Origin: Ustilago trichophora
Lineage: Eukaryota; Basidiomycota; Ustilaginomycetes; Ustilaginales; Ustilaginaceae
NCBI GenBank assembly: GCA_900323505.1
Contig: OOIN01000026.1
Coordinates: forward strand, 62,001 to 126,000
DNA length: 64,000 nt
Direction: 5' to 3'
Positions 23,119 through 33,431 of this stretch are shown here, in pieces. How positions within the stretch are numbered: the stretch's first letter is position 1; each line of letters opens with the position of its first letter. Under the pieces are notes generated by a model that worked only from the letters and a program-made list of their open reading frames with translations, did not search any database and had not been told where the DNA came from. A program made the position numbers and the translations under genes.

Positions 23119-25383
23119 CGTCGAGACTTGATGCTGCTCGAAGAGAGACTGGTCAGCAAGCGGGTCGCTCGGGGTACAGGTCACCAGAACAGATTGCTGA
23201 TGTTACTCGGCTTGGGGGTCGGAAGCTCGTGTTTGCTTTTATAGATGATAGAAGTAGCTTTGAGTATCGTCAAAGAAGTACTTCACGAGTAACCTTTAAT
23301 GGCAATAGTACTTTCTCAAGAGTCCATGATGTGCCTTCAAGCCCTTCCATAGATGAAGCTGGCTACCGAAGCACCTGCCGCTGGTGAAGTGAACCGTCTA
23401 TGAAAGCGCTGAAAACGAAGTCAATGAGCATTTCTGATGAGAGCATTGACACACTGTGTCGACCCGCTTTCCGGCAACTTACGGCTCTGCGCAGAAGTCA
23501 TTAAGGTTCTGCGCAGAAGTTAAAGTTCACTAGACGTGAGCAGGGCCTTTGTCAGACAATGGAAGGAAGAACATCAGATATCGATGCACAGCCACTCTTT
23601 TGAAGTATTTGGACCCAAGCGGACATAGCTGGACCGAGAAGAAGCCGAGGCGAAAAAGCTTGTTCTACTTTGCATAGGAGCAATATTGTCTGAGGAGTCA
23701 ATGCGAAGGTCTCGTTTGGGAGATTGGCGCTGTGCAAACGAAGTAGAGCGGTCACCGACTTGACGTGGTCTCAGAGCCCGCCGAAAACCGTCAGAGTGCG
23801 GATATCCCCACCTTTACCGATGAAGCCACAGAAATGACCCAGTCCAAATACCTTCGTATCGAATCTTATCGTCGACTGACCTACTTACAGTAGCTAGTCT
23901 ATACAAGGCATTCTCTGCGTGGCTCAGAGGACAGTCGAGGGAGTACAGATCGTATCACTTGACATTGCGCGGCACCCATCTAGATGCTGCACTCGTAAAC
24001 TGTGTCGGCTTCTGCTTGCGGTGTTTTATATCCTCGGCAGCCTGCCATTGTGCCGCCTGTCAGCATCACGAATCCTACAGGCTTCTTCCGATGCAGTTCC
24101 ATCCCGACATAAATGTACTGTCGCGGAACATGTCAATACTCATGCAGTGTGTATGAAACGTTTTGCTTAGGATTGAGGCATTGAATGATATCCTAGTCCT
24201 CGGAGTATTTCTCCGGGATGATGAAGGACGGTCATTAGAATGGACAGTGCGCAGCGAGGTTGTTTGTGTCTGTGAGAGATTCCCACCCTTTCAAGGATGC
24301 TTTGACCAGCTCTGTATCTGATCAGTGCCTACATAAGCAATGCGAGGAAGATGTGGCCACTGCGAGACCGATCCTCGGCCCCATCATGGGGAGAAAGCGT
24401 CGACTCACCTTGTTCGTGACGTCGTGTGGCAGCTTGATGGGCACTTCTTCATAGACTTGTATGCTCGCAGCAACGTTCAGATCTCGTTCCGCTATACAGC
24501 TACCACATTCATGGTGAGCCTTGGGACCCTGTCACCCTTGTCTCGCCGGACACGCTTTGGATGGATTGAGTCAGCTCAAAGTGTAAGAGATGAAGGGTGC
24601 TTAAATCGAAGCGGTCTCGAAGGACATCTAGAAAATATCTAGAGGAGGTCAAACCCTATCGAGGTGTATCGAGATGTGTCTAAGCGTCTCGATGCAATCA
24701 AAGGGTCTCGAGAGTTCCAAATGAAGCGATCCTAAACTCGAAGCGGGCTCGAAGAATATCAAAGGAATGTCGAGATACATCGAGGCAGATTGATGCAGAA
24801 TCAAGAGGTATCTAAAGGTCTCGAGCTAATCAAAGACGCTCGAGCGGCGCTCGATGTCTAGATACGGCCAAACAAGCGCGTCGAATTGTGCCAAATGTCG
24901 CCTAGAGCTCCTAGATAGACTTTGATACACTACTCTCGAACCCTAACGGAGGTCAGATTCGTTCTCTAGCGCGTCTAAGCGAAATCTAAGTGCATATAGG
25001 CGCATCTAAGCGCATCTAGGACCCTAGATGGCGTCTCGAACGCGCCGAATTGACATCTAAGCTGTCAAACCTGTCAAATACGGTTCGATTTGGCTCGATG
25101 CGGGTTAGATTTGGCTTCGAGACGCTCTAAGGTCCGTCTTCGAGACTCAAAGTTTATCTAGGCCCTCATAACGACACATCTAACATTTGCATCGGATGAT
25201 TTCCAACAGCCCGCAATTGTTTTCGTTTCTCATTCTCATACCTGATATTATTCATGATCTTCGCTGAGAAAGAGAAGCAAGTTTTGATTCCACCCAAGTA
25301 GCGGTTGATGATATGTGCATGCAGTAAAGAACAGTTAGTGGGACTACCAAGCCGCACGTCCTCCATTGCGACGCGGCTGAGAC
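23119..25383. other. Repeat-island DNA between the two Gag fragments
   Basis: No gene is supported. The segment about 24600-25185 is very rich in short TCGAG, TCTAG and CTAAG-type words and is listed separately. The remainder has only short open frames. Confidence 0.5.
24600..25185. repeat. Degenerate tract rich in TCGAG/TCTAG/TCTAAG words
   Basis: Words such as TCTCGAAG, GTCTCGAG, ATCTAGA, GCATCTAAGCG and GCGTCTCGA recur every 10-30 bases without a fixed period, for example the tandem GCGCATCTAAGCGCATCTAGG around 25000-25021. No long open frame crosses it on either strand. It looks like an eroded tandem or expanded repeat of short units. Confidence 0.6.
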
Positions 25384-26073
25384 CTAGGCTAGCCTCCTTG
25401 GCATCCGACCCTTCCATGCCTTTGCTCGAACATACAATTCCTGCCAGTCTCGAGGCATGTGCTGGATAAGATCTTCCCGAAGTGGCGCATACATCGGAGG
25501 TAGCTTGTATGCGAAATTACAAGTGGTCTCGAGAATGTCGCGCTTGGGATATAGCTTGTGGACGTTTGCGAAATGATTGATGAAGGAGTTCAAGTCGGTG
25601 AACGCGGTTTCGTTGGCGAGTCGAAGTGCTTTGGCTTGCTTAGTCTCCTGGTAGAATTGTGTCTTGAACGCCGTCTCAAAAGTTTGCCAGGTAAAGGCTT
25701 TAGCCTCCTTGTGTTCCCGTAGGAAGACAGACTCGTACCATGATGCCGCATCGCCCTTGAGGTACTTTGCCGCAACACGATGCCCATCACCGTCCATCGA
25801 GATCCTTTCGCGTACCACAGCAGCCTTGACGTCCTTGAGCCAAGCATCGCGATCCTCAGTGACTTTTCCATGGAACTTCATGACACAGGCTCTGGGCTTG
25901 TACCATGAGAGTGAATCGTTGTCATTCTCATTCTAATTGTCATTGTCATTGTCATCCTTTGATGTTCGCGACCGAAGCTTCGAGGGCTGAACTGGATCGT
26001 CGTCCGAATCGTCGTCTGCCATCGTCAATCGCTTCGCCTTGCGTTTTGGATCGAGGGAGTTGGAATAGGCCAT
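25384..26073 (-). pseudogene. Gag-like gene with one in-frame stop codon
   Basis: From the ATG at 26073 the frame reads MAYSNSLDPKRKAKRLTMAD, then an acidic DDD/DND-rich segment, a TAG stop at 25933-25935, then NENDNDSLSWYKPRACVMKF and on to the stop at 25384. Downstream of the TAG the protein carries Gag capsid landmarks: DRDAWLKDVKAAV, YLKGDAASWYESV, WQTFETAFKTQF and FINHFANVHKLYP. The single nonsense codon sits inside a GAC/AAT repeat. The frame is otherwise intact over 229 codons, which suggests recent loss, read-through or sequence error. The part after the stop has its own ATG at 25881. It differs clearly from the Gag fragment at 22525-23118, so the two come from different families. No polymerase genes are adjacent. 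Confidence 0.6.
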
Positions 26074-26954
26074 TGCTTCAATCCAGATGAAAGAAAGCCT
26101 TTGTGTTGTGCGCTGAGATCTTGAAAAAGGAAGCGGAGTCTGGGTCTATGGCTGTTTGAGCGTGTAGGAGTGTGTGTGTTTGTGTATGCGTGTACAGATG
26201 GTACGGTTTGTTATTGAAGGAATGATATTTCGAGAGAAGGGCCCTTTCCGGACGTGGCCGATTTAAATAGCTGAACAGAGTGGCCGACTTCTGCGCTTCT
26301 TTGACCGCAAAGTCTGATCAGAAGAGACGATAGTCAGCAAAACGGTACTTCCAATGTTGGCGACTGAGCAGCGCATTTTGAATGTGCGTGAGAATTGAAG
26401 CGCTTGGGCCTCTGTTCTTGCGACTCCATCAAGACAGTGTCGGAAGAGCCAAATCTCGTGGAAGAGAAGAAAAATTCAGCTTGGACAAAGAGATTAACAG
26501 GGCCCGCGCGCCCATCACGGTGCCCCTTTGCTCTGCACTCTGGTTTGAGCTCAGCCTTAGCGATATGCGCACTCTTCAGATAGTGCTCCTAAGCTCCTGA
26601 TGAGTGGGCACGTTGTCGATAGCGAGCATACTGCGGAGGGTGGGGTGATCAACGACAGAGGGGGCTACAGTGAGTGGGTGCTAAAAATGGGTTTGCATCA
26701 CTTGGCCTATCAATTTGACCAGAACTTGACTTAGAACGTGCAATCCTTCAATATCGACTCAACCTTCAGCAAATTCAACAACCCCAAAAGTAGACATCAA
26801 AGAAGACAAATCATTGTTCATGTGCGTATGCGGCTAAAAGTACTAGAGAAGACGAAAGCTCAAAGCATAGCTCTCTATGCGGATCCAGACAAAATGAAGC
26901 AGCGACCGAGGACCAACCGGTGATCCTGATAACAGCATTCCAGCTGTATTGCTC
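26074..26954. other. Intergenic between the Gag-like pseudogene and the hydrolase-like gene
   Basis: Includes a TG-rich stretch near 26168-26195. No gene is supported. Confidence 0.5.
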
Positions 26955-28367
26955 TCAGAGCAAGACGGATGCGCCGACAACCAGCAGCGAAGCGACACCG
27001 ACCATCGCTTCGAGAGCTATCTGCGTAACAGCCAAGGGCGCAGCAGCCGAACTGGACCCACTGGAAGAAGACCCATTCGTCGTCGAATGATTGACACTCG
27101 ACACGTTCCTCCAACCTTGCGGTCTCCAGCCCAACTGCACATTGGCCGAATCGTCAAACAGCGCCGAGGTACCTTCCATACTCGAATACACCTCCTCAGC
27201 GTTGTGATCGGCGTCCAAGACCACAGTCAATCTATGGTTCAGCGTGTTACGCGTCAGATTGCTCCACGAGACCAGGTTGGGTAGGGCGCCAGGGAATCCG
27301 GTCAGATCCTGGTTGGTGCCAGCCAGAGTGTTGAGGTAGCGCCACCAACTCAAGTTGCGATCACGTCGCGCTGCACCTCCTTGGAGCTTGGCCATGCACG
27401 TGTTGTCGCCATCCGCTTGAACGTCTTGATATCCAACAACCCATCGCACATCTCGAGTGGCAAAGGTGGTAAAGTACTGTTGGGGCGTCAAGAGGCCGGC
27501 GGCCTTGGTACCGTTGAAACGGTCAAAGCCGTACCTCCATCGGTTATACAGGGGGCAGCTGGATTTGTTGGCAACCGATGTGTCCTGCAAGGGTCGATCG
27601 AGCGTAAAGTAGGGGTTGGAAGAAGGATCGCCCACAACGTATCGCAACTTGATCTTACTCGAGCTGGGCAAGCCAGCACCAATGACAGCATACCTCGAGA
27701 TGAGCTGCCCACCACCACCGTGTCCAACAAAGGTTATCTGCTTCATATTGGGATACTTGGAGGTGTCGCTGAACTCGGCAAGCAGGGCATCGAGGGCGTC
27801 GAAGCTGGTCACGTTGCTGTTGGTTGGATGACTGGCAGCTTCGCCTGCTTGCCAGACATTGGTATCGGCGAATGCGATCTGGTTGGTAGTGTACTGGCCC
27901 GAGTTGAGACGGGTCGAGTAAAATTGTGGTGCAGTAATGATGGAGGTGGAGACAGCGTTGGGGCTCTTGGCAGCAATGGCGTTCTTAAGGACGTTGTTGA
28001 GAATGGTCCAGTAGTTGGCGCCGTCACGCAGCTTGCCGTGCATCATTACGTAGGCGTTGGTTGCAGTCGAGTTGTTGGGGTTGGCGGTCCAGTAGACGGC
28101 AAGCGATGCTGCTGGTGTGATGGGGAGAGATACGAGAGAAGCACCGCTTGGGATGGTGGGTGCTTTGTGGTTCTCGCCCTCGTTGTTGATGGGGTCCTGG
28201 TCGGAAAAAGCATCTCGTTGTTGCCAGGTGGTTGATGAGGAAGGCCTGGTAGGAACAAGCTCGGCAACAACGGTTTGAGCTAGGAGCTGCAGCGCCAAGA
28301 GCGCAAGGCAAAGGGTGCTAGCGACGAGAGATGTCCTGCTGGAGCGACGAGAGATGGAGGTGCCCAT
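26955..28367 (-). CDS. Secreted, probably GPI-anchored alpha/beta-hydrolase-fold protein
   Basis: A 470-residue protein from the ATG at 28367 (MGTSISRRSS). I prefer this ATG because a typical signal peptide follows (SLVASTLCLALLALQLLAQTV), whereas the frame upstream lacks one. After LAVYWTANPNNS the chain has an alpha/beta-hydrolase layout: YVMMHGKLRDGANYW for an early strand and oxyanion loop, then QITFVGHGGGGQLISRY at the nucleophile elbow, then LRYVVGDPSSNPYF. The position normally held by the catalytic Ser in GxSxG is Gly here (GHGGG). LTVVLDADHNAEEVYSSMEG near the end could hold the acid and His. The C-terminus has a Ser-rich stretch, a small-residue site and a hydrophobic tail, as expected for GPI attachment. 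There are many N-glycosylation sequons. Possibly a catalytically altered cell-surface protein; substrate unknown. Confidence 0.75.
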   Translation of the reverse strand: MGTSISRRSSRTSLVASTLCLALLALQLLAQTVVAELVPTRPSSSTTWQQRDAFSDQDPINNEGENHKAPTIPSGASLVSLPITPAASLAVYWTANPNNSTATNAYVMMHGKLRDGANYWTILNNVLKNAIAAKSPNAVSTSIITAPQFYSTRLNSGQYTTNQIAFADTNVWQAGEAASHPTNSNVTSFDALDALLAEFSDTSKYPNMKQITFVGHGGGGQLISRYAVIGAGLPSSSKIKLRYVVGDPSSNPYFTLDRPLQDTSVANKSSCPLYNRWRYGFDRFNGTKAAGLLTPQQYFTTFATRDVRWVVGYQDVQADGDNTCMAKLQGGAARRDRNLSWWRYLNTLAGTNQDLTGFPGALPNLVSWSNLTRNTLNHRLTVVLDADHNAEEVYSSMEGTSALFDDSANVQLGWRPQGWRNVSSVNHSTTNGSSSSGSSSAAAPLAVTQIALEAMVGVASLLVVGASVLL

Positions 28368-29782
28368 GATGATTCCGTCGTGATGGTCCGGGAAAGGTAG
28401 GGAACGGCCAAGCAAGGACCGGGAGGTGGAGAGGGAAATCTTCAACGGTTCGATGGAAATATAAGGGCCGGACTCGATCGAGGGAGGAAGAAACAAAGCA
28501 AGATCCGAAGCCAGACGGAACAAGAGGTCTTTGCAGGCACGAGCAAGGGTCTGTGTTATTGCAGTCACCTGAAGGCAGGTAGCGACGGCAGGCTGACCGA
28601 CGGCTTCAACGGCAGGGCTGCAGCAGAGCAACAACACGTGGTGGTGGCGATCGATACCACAGCAACGGCCGACGAGTTGCAGGAACAGGAATGCAAGGTT
28701 CGGAGCGAAAGGGTTGGGGATGGTGAGCGCTTACCGCCGGTTGCAGGATATGCAAAGTGCTACAGGACGGTGGTCGCAGCCGAGCTCGCTATTGTGCACC
28801 AACTCTTGACAGCGGTGCAGTCATGGACCCGATTGCCAGAGGATATCTCATAGAATCAAGAGGGAGAGTATGTTAGAGAAGGTGAGGAGGAGCAACGAGG
28901 ATGGAGAGGTGAGACGAAGCCTCGAGAGAAAGAGCCACAAAGCTTCGAGCATCTGCAGGGACGGCCATTACGGTGCGGAGATGATCAAACATGCTCAGAT
29001 GCTCCAAGGTCATCGTTGCAGGCTCAACAAGTGAGTTTGGAAGGGAAGCTGTTGAACACCGAGGTCTGCCGGGCAAGGCGGTTTCAAGCGCCAAGCGTAC
29101 CTTAGGTGAGCGCGCAAAGTTGTTATGGATCGACGATCCTTCCAAAGAAAGACCTCATGGCCAAGTAAGTGCTTTGGCGCTTCGAGAGGGCAAGAAAGGC
29201 CGAGAAGAGCGGATCAGAAGGAAAAGTGGCAGACTCGGTCGGAGCCTGAAAATCTCGCAAACCACCGACAACTCTACGAGGTTAAGCTTTTGCAGCTCTT
29301 CTTTTCCTCTCAGTTGTCATGACCGATACCATCTGTCTCGACATAAGAGCTGCATTGTGAAGCATGTACTGTATGCGTGCGCACGCTGTTGACGCTGCAA
29401 CGCTTTCGAGGTTAAATGCCGATACAGCGTGGTTGCCGGATGCCCAAGAGAGCAAGCAACAAAAGACGATTAAGATTTTTACAGGAGCCGCTGATGCTGA
29501 TACTGTTGTTGTTGTTATTTTGGTGGTTGGCACTCTTCATCAACCTGTTTTTGGCCGGGCTGAACGGCTCACATGGCGGCGTTGCAAGGGCGTTTTGCAA
29601 CGAGTGACAGCGAAAGGAGGGGAAGGATGACTGCGAACATCGAGAATGCCCATCCGAGCCATGATCATGCGGTTCGGATACGTCGTCATTTGCATCTCAA
29701 GTTTTGGCGCTGTGCCTCAGCCGAGACCATGTTGCTAAAAAAATAAAAAATAAAAAAAGGGAGGGCGCATTCTCGTTTTTTA
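28368..29782. other. Intergenic upstream of the hydrolase-like gene
   Basis: About 1.4 kb. The open frame continuing upstream of 28367 on the minus strand has no convincing start. Nothing else recognisable is seen before the transposon's left end. Confidence 0.5.
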
Positions 29783-29807
29783 TTCCTTTCGCCAGATCAC
29801 ATCGTGA
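29783..29807 (+). repeat. Left terminal inverted repeat
   Basis: 25 bp starting TTCCTTTCGCC directly after a TA dinucleotide. It is the inverted copy of 31393-31417 with one mismatch. Confidence 0.93.
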
Positions 29808-30099
29808 CTCACCAACCTACCATCAAGATACTCACTGTAGGTCATCGTGATGTCTCTTCAAGACCTGTACATACTCTTCGGGATGCAGGAGCATCATATC
29901 GGGATCATTAAGGTAATGTAATTGGGATGCTTTGACTTTTCCGGGATGCTTTGATGTTTCGGGATGCTGACTCAGTTTCATCCGGTGCTCTTTCTTCACT
30001 GCTTTGTTGGCTTGCCTCTTCTTTGCTCATCACCATCACCATCACCTCATCCAGCCATGTCTCCCTGCCCTCATCATCACCCTTGTCGTCACCACCATC

Positions 30100-31191
30100 A
30101 TGCCGCCCCGCCGCAACGTCGTTCCGGACTCCATCCGGGCAAAGATTGTTGATTTTGTGCTGCACAAAGGCGAGACAAAGGCTGCAGTGGCCAAGCGGCT
30201 GGACTACCCGTGGTCAACAGTGGACAGCATTGTCCGCAAGTATGAGGATACAGGAGAGACATGCGCACAGAGGAAGAAAGGAGGAGCATTCCGGGGCAGT
30301 AAGATTAATGACGAGCATTTGAATGTGATGCTCGAGTACATCAGCGACAATCCAAGTGCAACCATTGACGAGATCCGTGAACACCTGCAGGAAAGGACCG
30401 GTCTTGAGCTATCACAAACATCAACTCGCACTGCCTTGCGTGACCGGCTGCATGTTACGCTGAAGAGGACCAATGTCGAACATGATCGGCACAACAGTCC
30501 AGAGACGATCGCTGCTCGCCAGGCCTGGGTTCAGGCATTCCGCACACAAGGCCACACACTTGACGAGGCTGTCTTCCTCGATGAGGCTGGATTTCACCTA
30601 CAACAAACAAGGAACATCGGCCGTGCACCAGCTGGACAGCGCGCTACTCAGCGCAATCGGCCCTACAATCGTGGTCCAAACCTCTTGCTCTTGGTCGCCA
30701 TTGACCACAATGGCATTCAGGCACATCGCATCAAGACAGGTGCATGGAACTCGGTGAGTCTTGTTGAGTTCTTCGAAGAGCAAGTGCTTCCTCACTTTGA
30801 GGGCCAGCCAAAGGTCTTTGTGCTCGATAATGCACGCTTTCACCACTCTCCTCGCGTTATCCAAGCTGTCCGAGATGCAGGCCATCGCATTCAGTACCTG
30901 CCGCCATACTCGCCATGGTTCAACATTGCTGAAAAGGTCTTTGCAAAGGTGAAGCCTTTTGTGAGCCGTCAAGACCTTCAGGACAGTGATGACATCCGTG
31001 CATGGATATACACATCGCTCAGCACCATCACTCCTGAAATGGCCCGAGGCTGGATCCATGAGACAAACCGCTGGATGGTGGTGGCGGAGCATGGCCATCC
31101 ACTTGGCAATGATCATGATGCTGAAGCTGCTCTTTGTCGTTATGGTCTATATCACGAGCCGTCTCCCATTGATCCACAGCTTCCAGCCTAG
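30100..31191 (+). CDS. DD34E transposase (IS630/Tc1-mariner superfamily, DDE_3 domain)
   Basis: A 363-residue transposase starting at MPPRRNVVPDSIRAK. I reject the in-frame ATG at 30004 because it would add a low-complexity His-rich leader. Residues about 10-60 form a helix-turn-helix (VLHKGETKAAVAKRLDYPWS then VDSIVRKY). Residues about 70-120 form a second helix-turn-helix-like segment typical of IS630 proteins. The catalytic domain carries Asp in FLDEAGFHLQ, Asp in FVLDNARFHHS and Glu in WFNIAEKVFAKVK. There are 34 residues between the second Asp and the Glu, hence DD34E, and YLPPYSPWFN is the family's usual block. It would cut and paste the element at TA sites. The frame is intact and all three catalytic residues are present, so it may be active. 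Confidence 0.95.
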   Translation: MPPRRNVVPDSIRAKIVDFVLHKGETKAAVAKRLDYPWSTVDSIVRKYEDTGETCAQRKKGGAFRGSKINDEHLNVMLEYISDNPSATIDEIREHLQERTGLELSQTSTRTALRDRLHVTLKRTNVEHDRHNSPETIAARQAWVQAFRTQGHTLDEAVFLDEAGFHLQQTRNIGRAPAGQRATQRNRPYNRGPNLLLLVAIDHNGIQAHRIKTGAWNSVSLVEFFEEQVLPHFEGQPKVFVLDNARFHHSPRVIQAVRDAGHRIQYLPPYSPWFNIAEKVFAKVKPFVSRQDLQDSDDIRAWIYTSLSTITPEMARGWIHETNRWMVVAEHGHPLGNDHDAEAALCRYGLYHEPSPIDPQLPA

Positions 31192-31392
31192 TTTGTACTT
31201 AGCAATCATCACAAGCAAGCAAAACATCATACCTGTCTGTCAGTCAATCATCACGATGACACACACTATGCGATCCCGATGACATCCTACTATTGATCAC
31301 GCTAACACCAGTTTGAATCACGATCACACATGCTTATCACGATGCAACATCACGATAACATTGAGTGACTATCCTGATAACTACACGGATGA

Positions 31393-31417
31393 TCACGATG
31401 TGATCCGGCGAAAGGAA
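31393..31417 (-). repeat. Right terminal inverted repeat
   Basis: 25 bp, inverse of the left repeat, followed by TA and then unrelated DNA. Confidence 0.93.
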
Positions 31418-32810
31418 TAAATTGACAGGCAGCACCCTGAATGTCGCAGCGTGGTGTTGTGGTCGTGACGATCAAACCTTGTCTCGCTCCGAAAAATGCC
31501 TTTCGTTCAGATCAAACAGAGTTAGTACACGCAGTCAAATTTTGCTTTCTCAATTGAAGCGCATCTCTGCTCATGCGCCTTTTTACGCTACCTTCCAAAG
31601 CAACCGCCTGCTTTGCTTTCTTTGGCTTGGTGTCACACGGTCATGTGAATGTGGCCAAGTTGCTCATCCTCCCCGACACCTTAACGTACAAAGCCTACCA
31701 TTGACTCAGAGATCATCTTTGATACATGAAGCTACCTGTCGATAGTGTTGCGATCATAAAGGCATTGGGCACGACGATGGATCAGCACTATTGAGAATGC
31801 ATCTCGGTCTCTAATTTAACTACTGTAACCGCTTTTTAGCTCTTATGCAAGATGTCGGCCAAATTTGAGACTTGAGCTTGAATTCTGCCGATTCTTTTCC
31901 CGTCGCCGTCCAAGCTGCACTTCGGACGCAGAGGGTGTCCTAATTTGGCCCGACTTGGCTTTCTCTGTGCCTTTGCTAAGGGTTGTCCGGCTGCTCTGCT
32001 CCTGGTGTGCCTCGCTTCTTCGGAAGCAGCATGACAACCTTGATCCCTTCTCCACGTTACAGTACTGGAACGCGATCCGACAACGTGTGTCTGGCTGTCG
32101 ACTGCTCTTTGGCAATTTCAAATTTGTTCAGAGCTTACAAAAAATATCGTATCGATAAAGATCGGGGGCCCGATCATAGCTACTTTCGCGCGAGAGATTG
32201 CCCTATGACAACATGGGAAGAAAAAAAAAAGAAAAAAAAAAAAAAGAAAAAAAAAGGAAAAAAAAAGGCTGGCGGAGTGATTTGTGACTAATTCTAATTT
32301 ACACATTCTTGAAAATTGATTAAAGCAGTGAATAGCTAAGCTGGTGTATGTTTCGATCTCAATCAATCGTCCACACTGCAAGGCAGAGACGTAATTCCGC
32401 CAGACGGCTTCTGACTGTGGCCGGCTGAAGACGGCTTCTGGGAATTTTCGATAATTTTCGCGGCCTCTGCCTAATCAGATCAAGCAGCTGTGGCGTACCA
32501 CCAGTCAGTCTTCTCAATCAACGCTGCGAAAATTGCAAACAGCAGCCTGAATTGCCACGGACCACTTCAGTGTGGCAAGTCGAACAGGCTGAGCAATTTC
32601 GCACACAGGCGACACTCCTCATTCGCTAATCGGCTTTCCACCCGATCGCAGCTCGAGCGCTCTTTACCCTATCTAAGTCATCTGGTCATTTGACTCATTA
32701 TTCCTCTCCACCTTCAACCAACATCACACTCTTCATCGCTACATTGAGTGTAACAGTGACCACATCTATTCTGACCAACCACCACAACAACTTCGTCAAC
32801 ACTACTCATC
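31418..32810. other. Intergenic, ISU1 upstream region
   Basis: About 1.4 kb from the transposon end to ISU1. A purine-rich A-tract at 32217-32269 is the only conspicuous feature. A pyrimidine- and CAACAC-rich leader precedes the ISU1 ATG. No gene seen. Confidence 0.5.
32217..32269. repeat. Oligo-purine (A-rich) tract
   Basis: Long A runs broken by single G residues, about 540 bp upstream of ISU1. It could exclude nucleosomes or be the tail of an old retroposed copy; nothing recognisable precedes it. Confidence 0.8.
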
Positions 32811-33431
32811 ATGTTCCGAATGGCTGTCGCTCCTATCGCAAGACAGGCTGTTGCCTCGACTTCGCGCGCTGCCGGCTTCTCAACTGTCGCACGACCTGCT
32901 GCCATCGCAACCGCTCGCACCTCTGCCAACGTCTTCGCCACCCCGGTTCAGCGACGTGGCTATCACGAAAAGGTCATTGACCACTACGAGAACCCACGCA
33001 ACGTCGGCTCCTTCCTCAAGACCGACAAGAACGTCGGTGTCGGTCTTGTCGGCGCCCCTGCTTGTGGTGATGTCATGAAGCTCTCCATCAAGGTCAACGA
33101 GGACGGCATCATCGAAGATGTTCGCTTCAAGACTTTCGGCTGTGGTTCCGCCATCGCTTCTTCGTCCTACATGACCGAGCGTGTCAAGGGTCTCTCGCTC
33201 GACGAGGCCGCCAAGATCAAGAACACCGAGATCGCACAGGAGCTCTGCTTGCCACCCGTCAAGCTTCACTGCTCCATGTTGGCCGAGGATGCCATCAAGT
33301 CGGCCATCAAGAACTACAGGTCCAAGCGCGAGGCGACCGGCAACAAGAAGCAGGGTCACATCGAGGTCGTCCAGGACGTGGCTACTGGCAGCACCACTGC
33401 CACCGCCCACGTCGGTTCTGGTACCGTCTAA
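32811..33431 (+). CDS. ISU1: Mitochondrial iron-sulfur cluster scaffold protein
   Basis: The IscU/ISU-type scaffold on which [2Fe-2S] clusters are built in the mitochondrial matrix from cysteine desulfurase sulfur and frataxin-delivered iron. It has 206 residues and no intron. Residues 1 to about 48 form an Arg/Ala/Ser-rich, acid-free mitochondrial targeting leader ending near RRGYHEKVIDHYENPRNVG, where mature ISU begins. The three ligand cysteines are in GAPACGDVMKL, KTFGCGSAIASSS and LPPVKLHCSMLAEDAI. The LPPVK motif is the binding site for the Hsp70 chaperone (Ssq1/mortalin) in this family. The C-terminal extension of about 30 residues after NYRSKRE is longer than in bacterial IscU. Codon use is strongly biased to C-ending codons, as for a highly expressed gene. 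Confidence 0.97.
   Translation: MFRMAVAPIARQAVASTSRAAGFSTVARPAAIATARTSANVFATPVQRRGYHEKVIDHYENPRNVGSFLKTDKNVGVGLVGAPACGDVMKLSIKVNEDGIIEDVRFKTFGCGSAIASSSYMTERVKGLSLDEAAKIKNTEIAQELCLPPVKLHCSMLAEDAIKSAIKNYRSKREATGNKKQGHIEVVQDVATGSTTATAHVGSGTV

Larger units (their letters stand above)
29783..31417 (+). mobile_element. Complete IS630/Tc1-mariner-type DNA transposon, 1635 bp
   Basis: The element is bounded by 25-bp terminal inverted repeats at 29783-29807 and 31393-31417 that match at 24 of 25 positions (both begin TTCCTTTCGCC). Each end is flanked by TA (29781-29782 and 31418-31419), the target duplication of this superfamily. Inside lies one intact transposase gene (30100-31191). The left non-coding part repeats CGGGATGCT-like words about four times and the right part repeats ATCACGAT-like words, a possible subterminal array. 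Near-identical ends and an open transposase frame suggest recent mobility. Confidence 0.93.

Noticed and set aside
24600..25185. RIP-type mutated repeat
   Set aside because: CG-containing words remain abundant and no C-to-T skew is apparent by eye. Smuts are also not known for strong RIP.
27381..28235. 284-codon plus-strand frame
   Set aside because: Antisense to the hydrolase-like gene, with Gly/Val-rich shadow composition.
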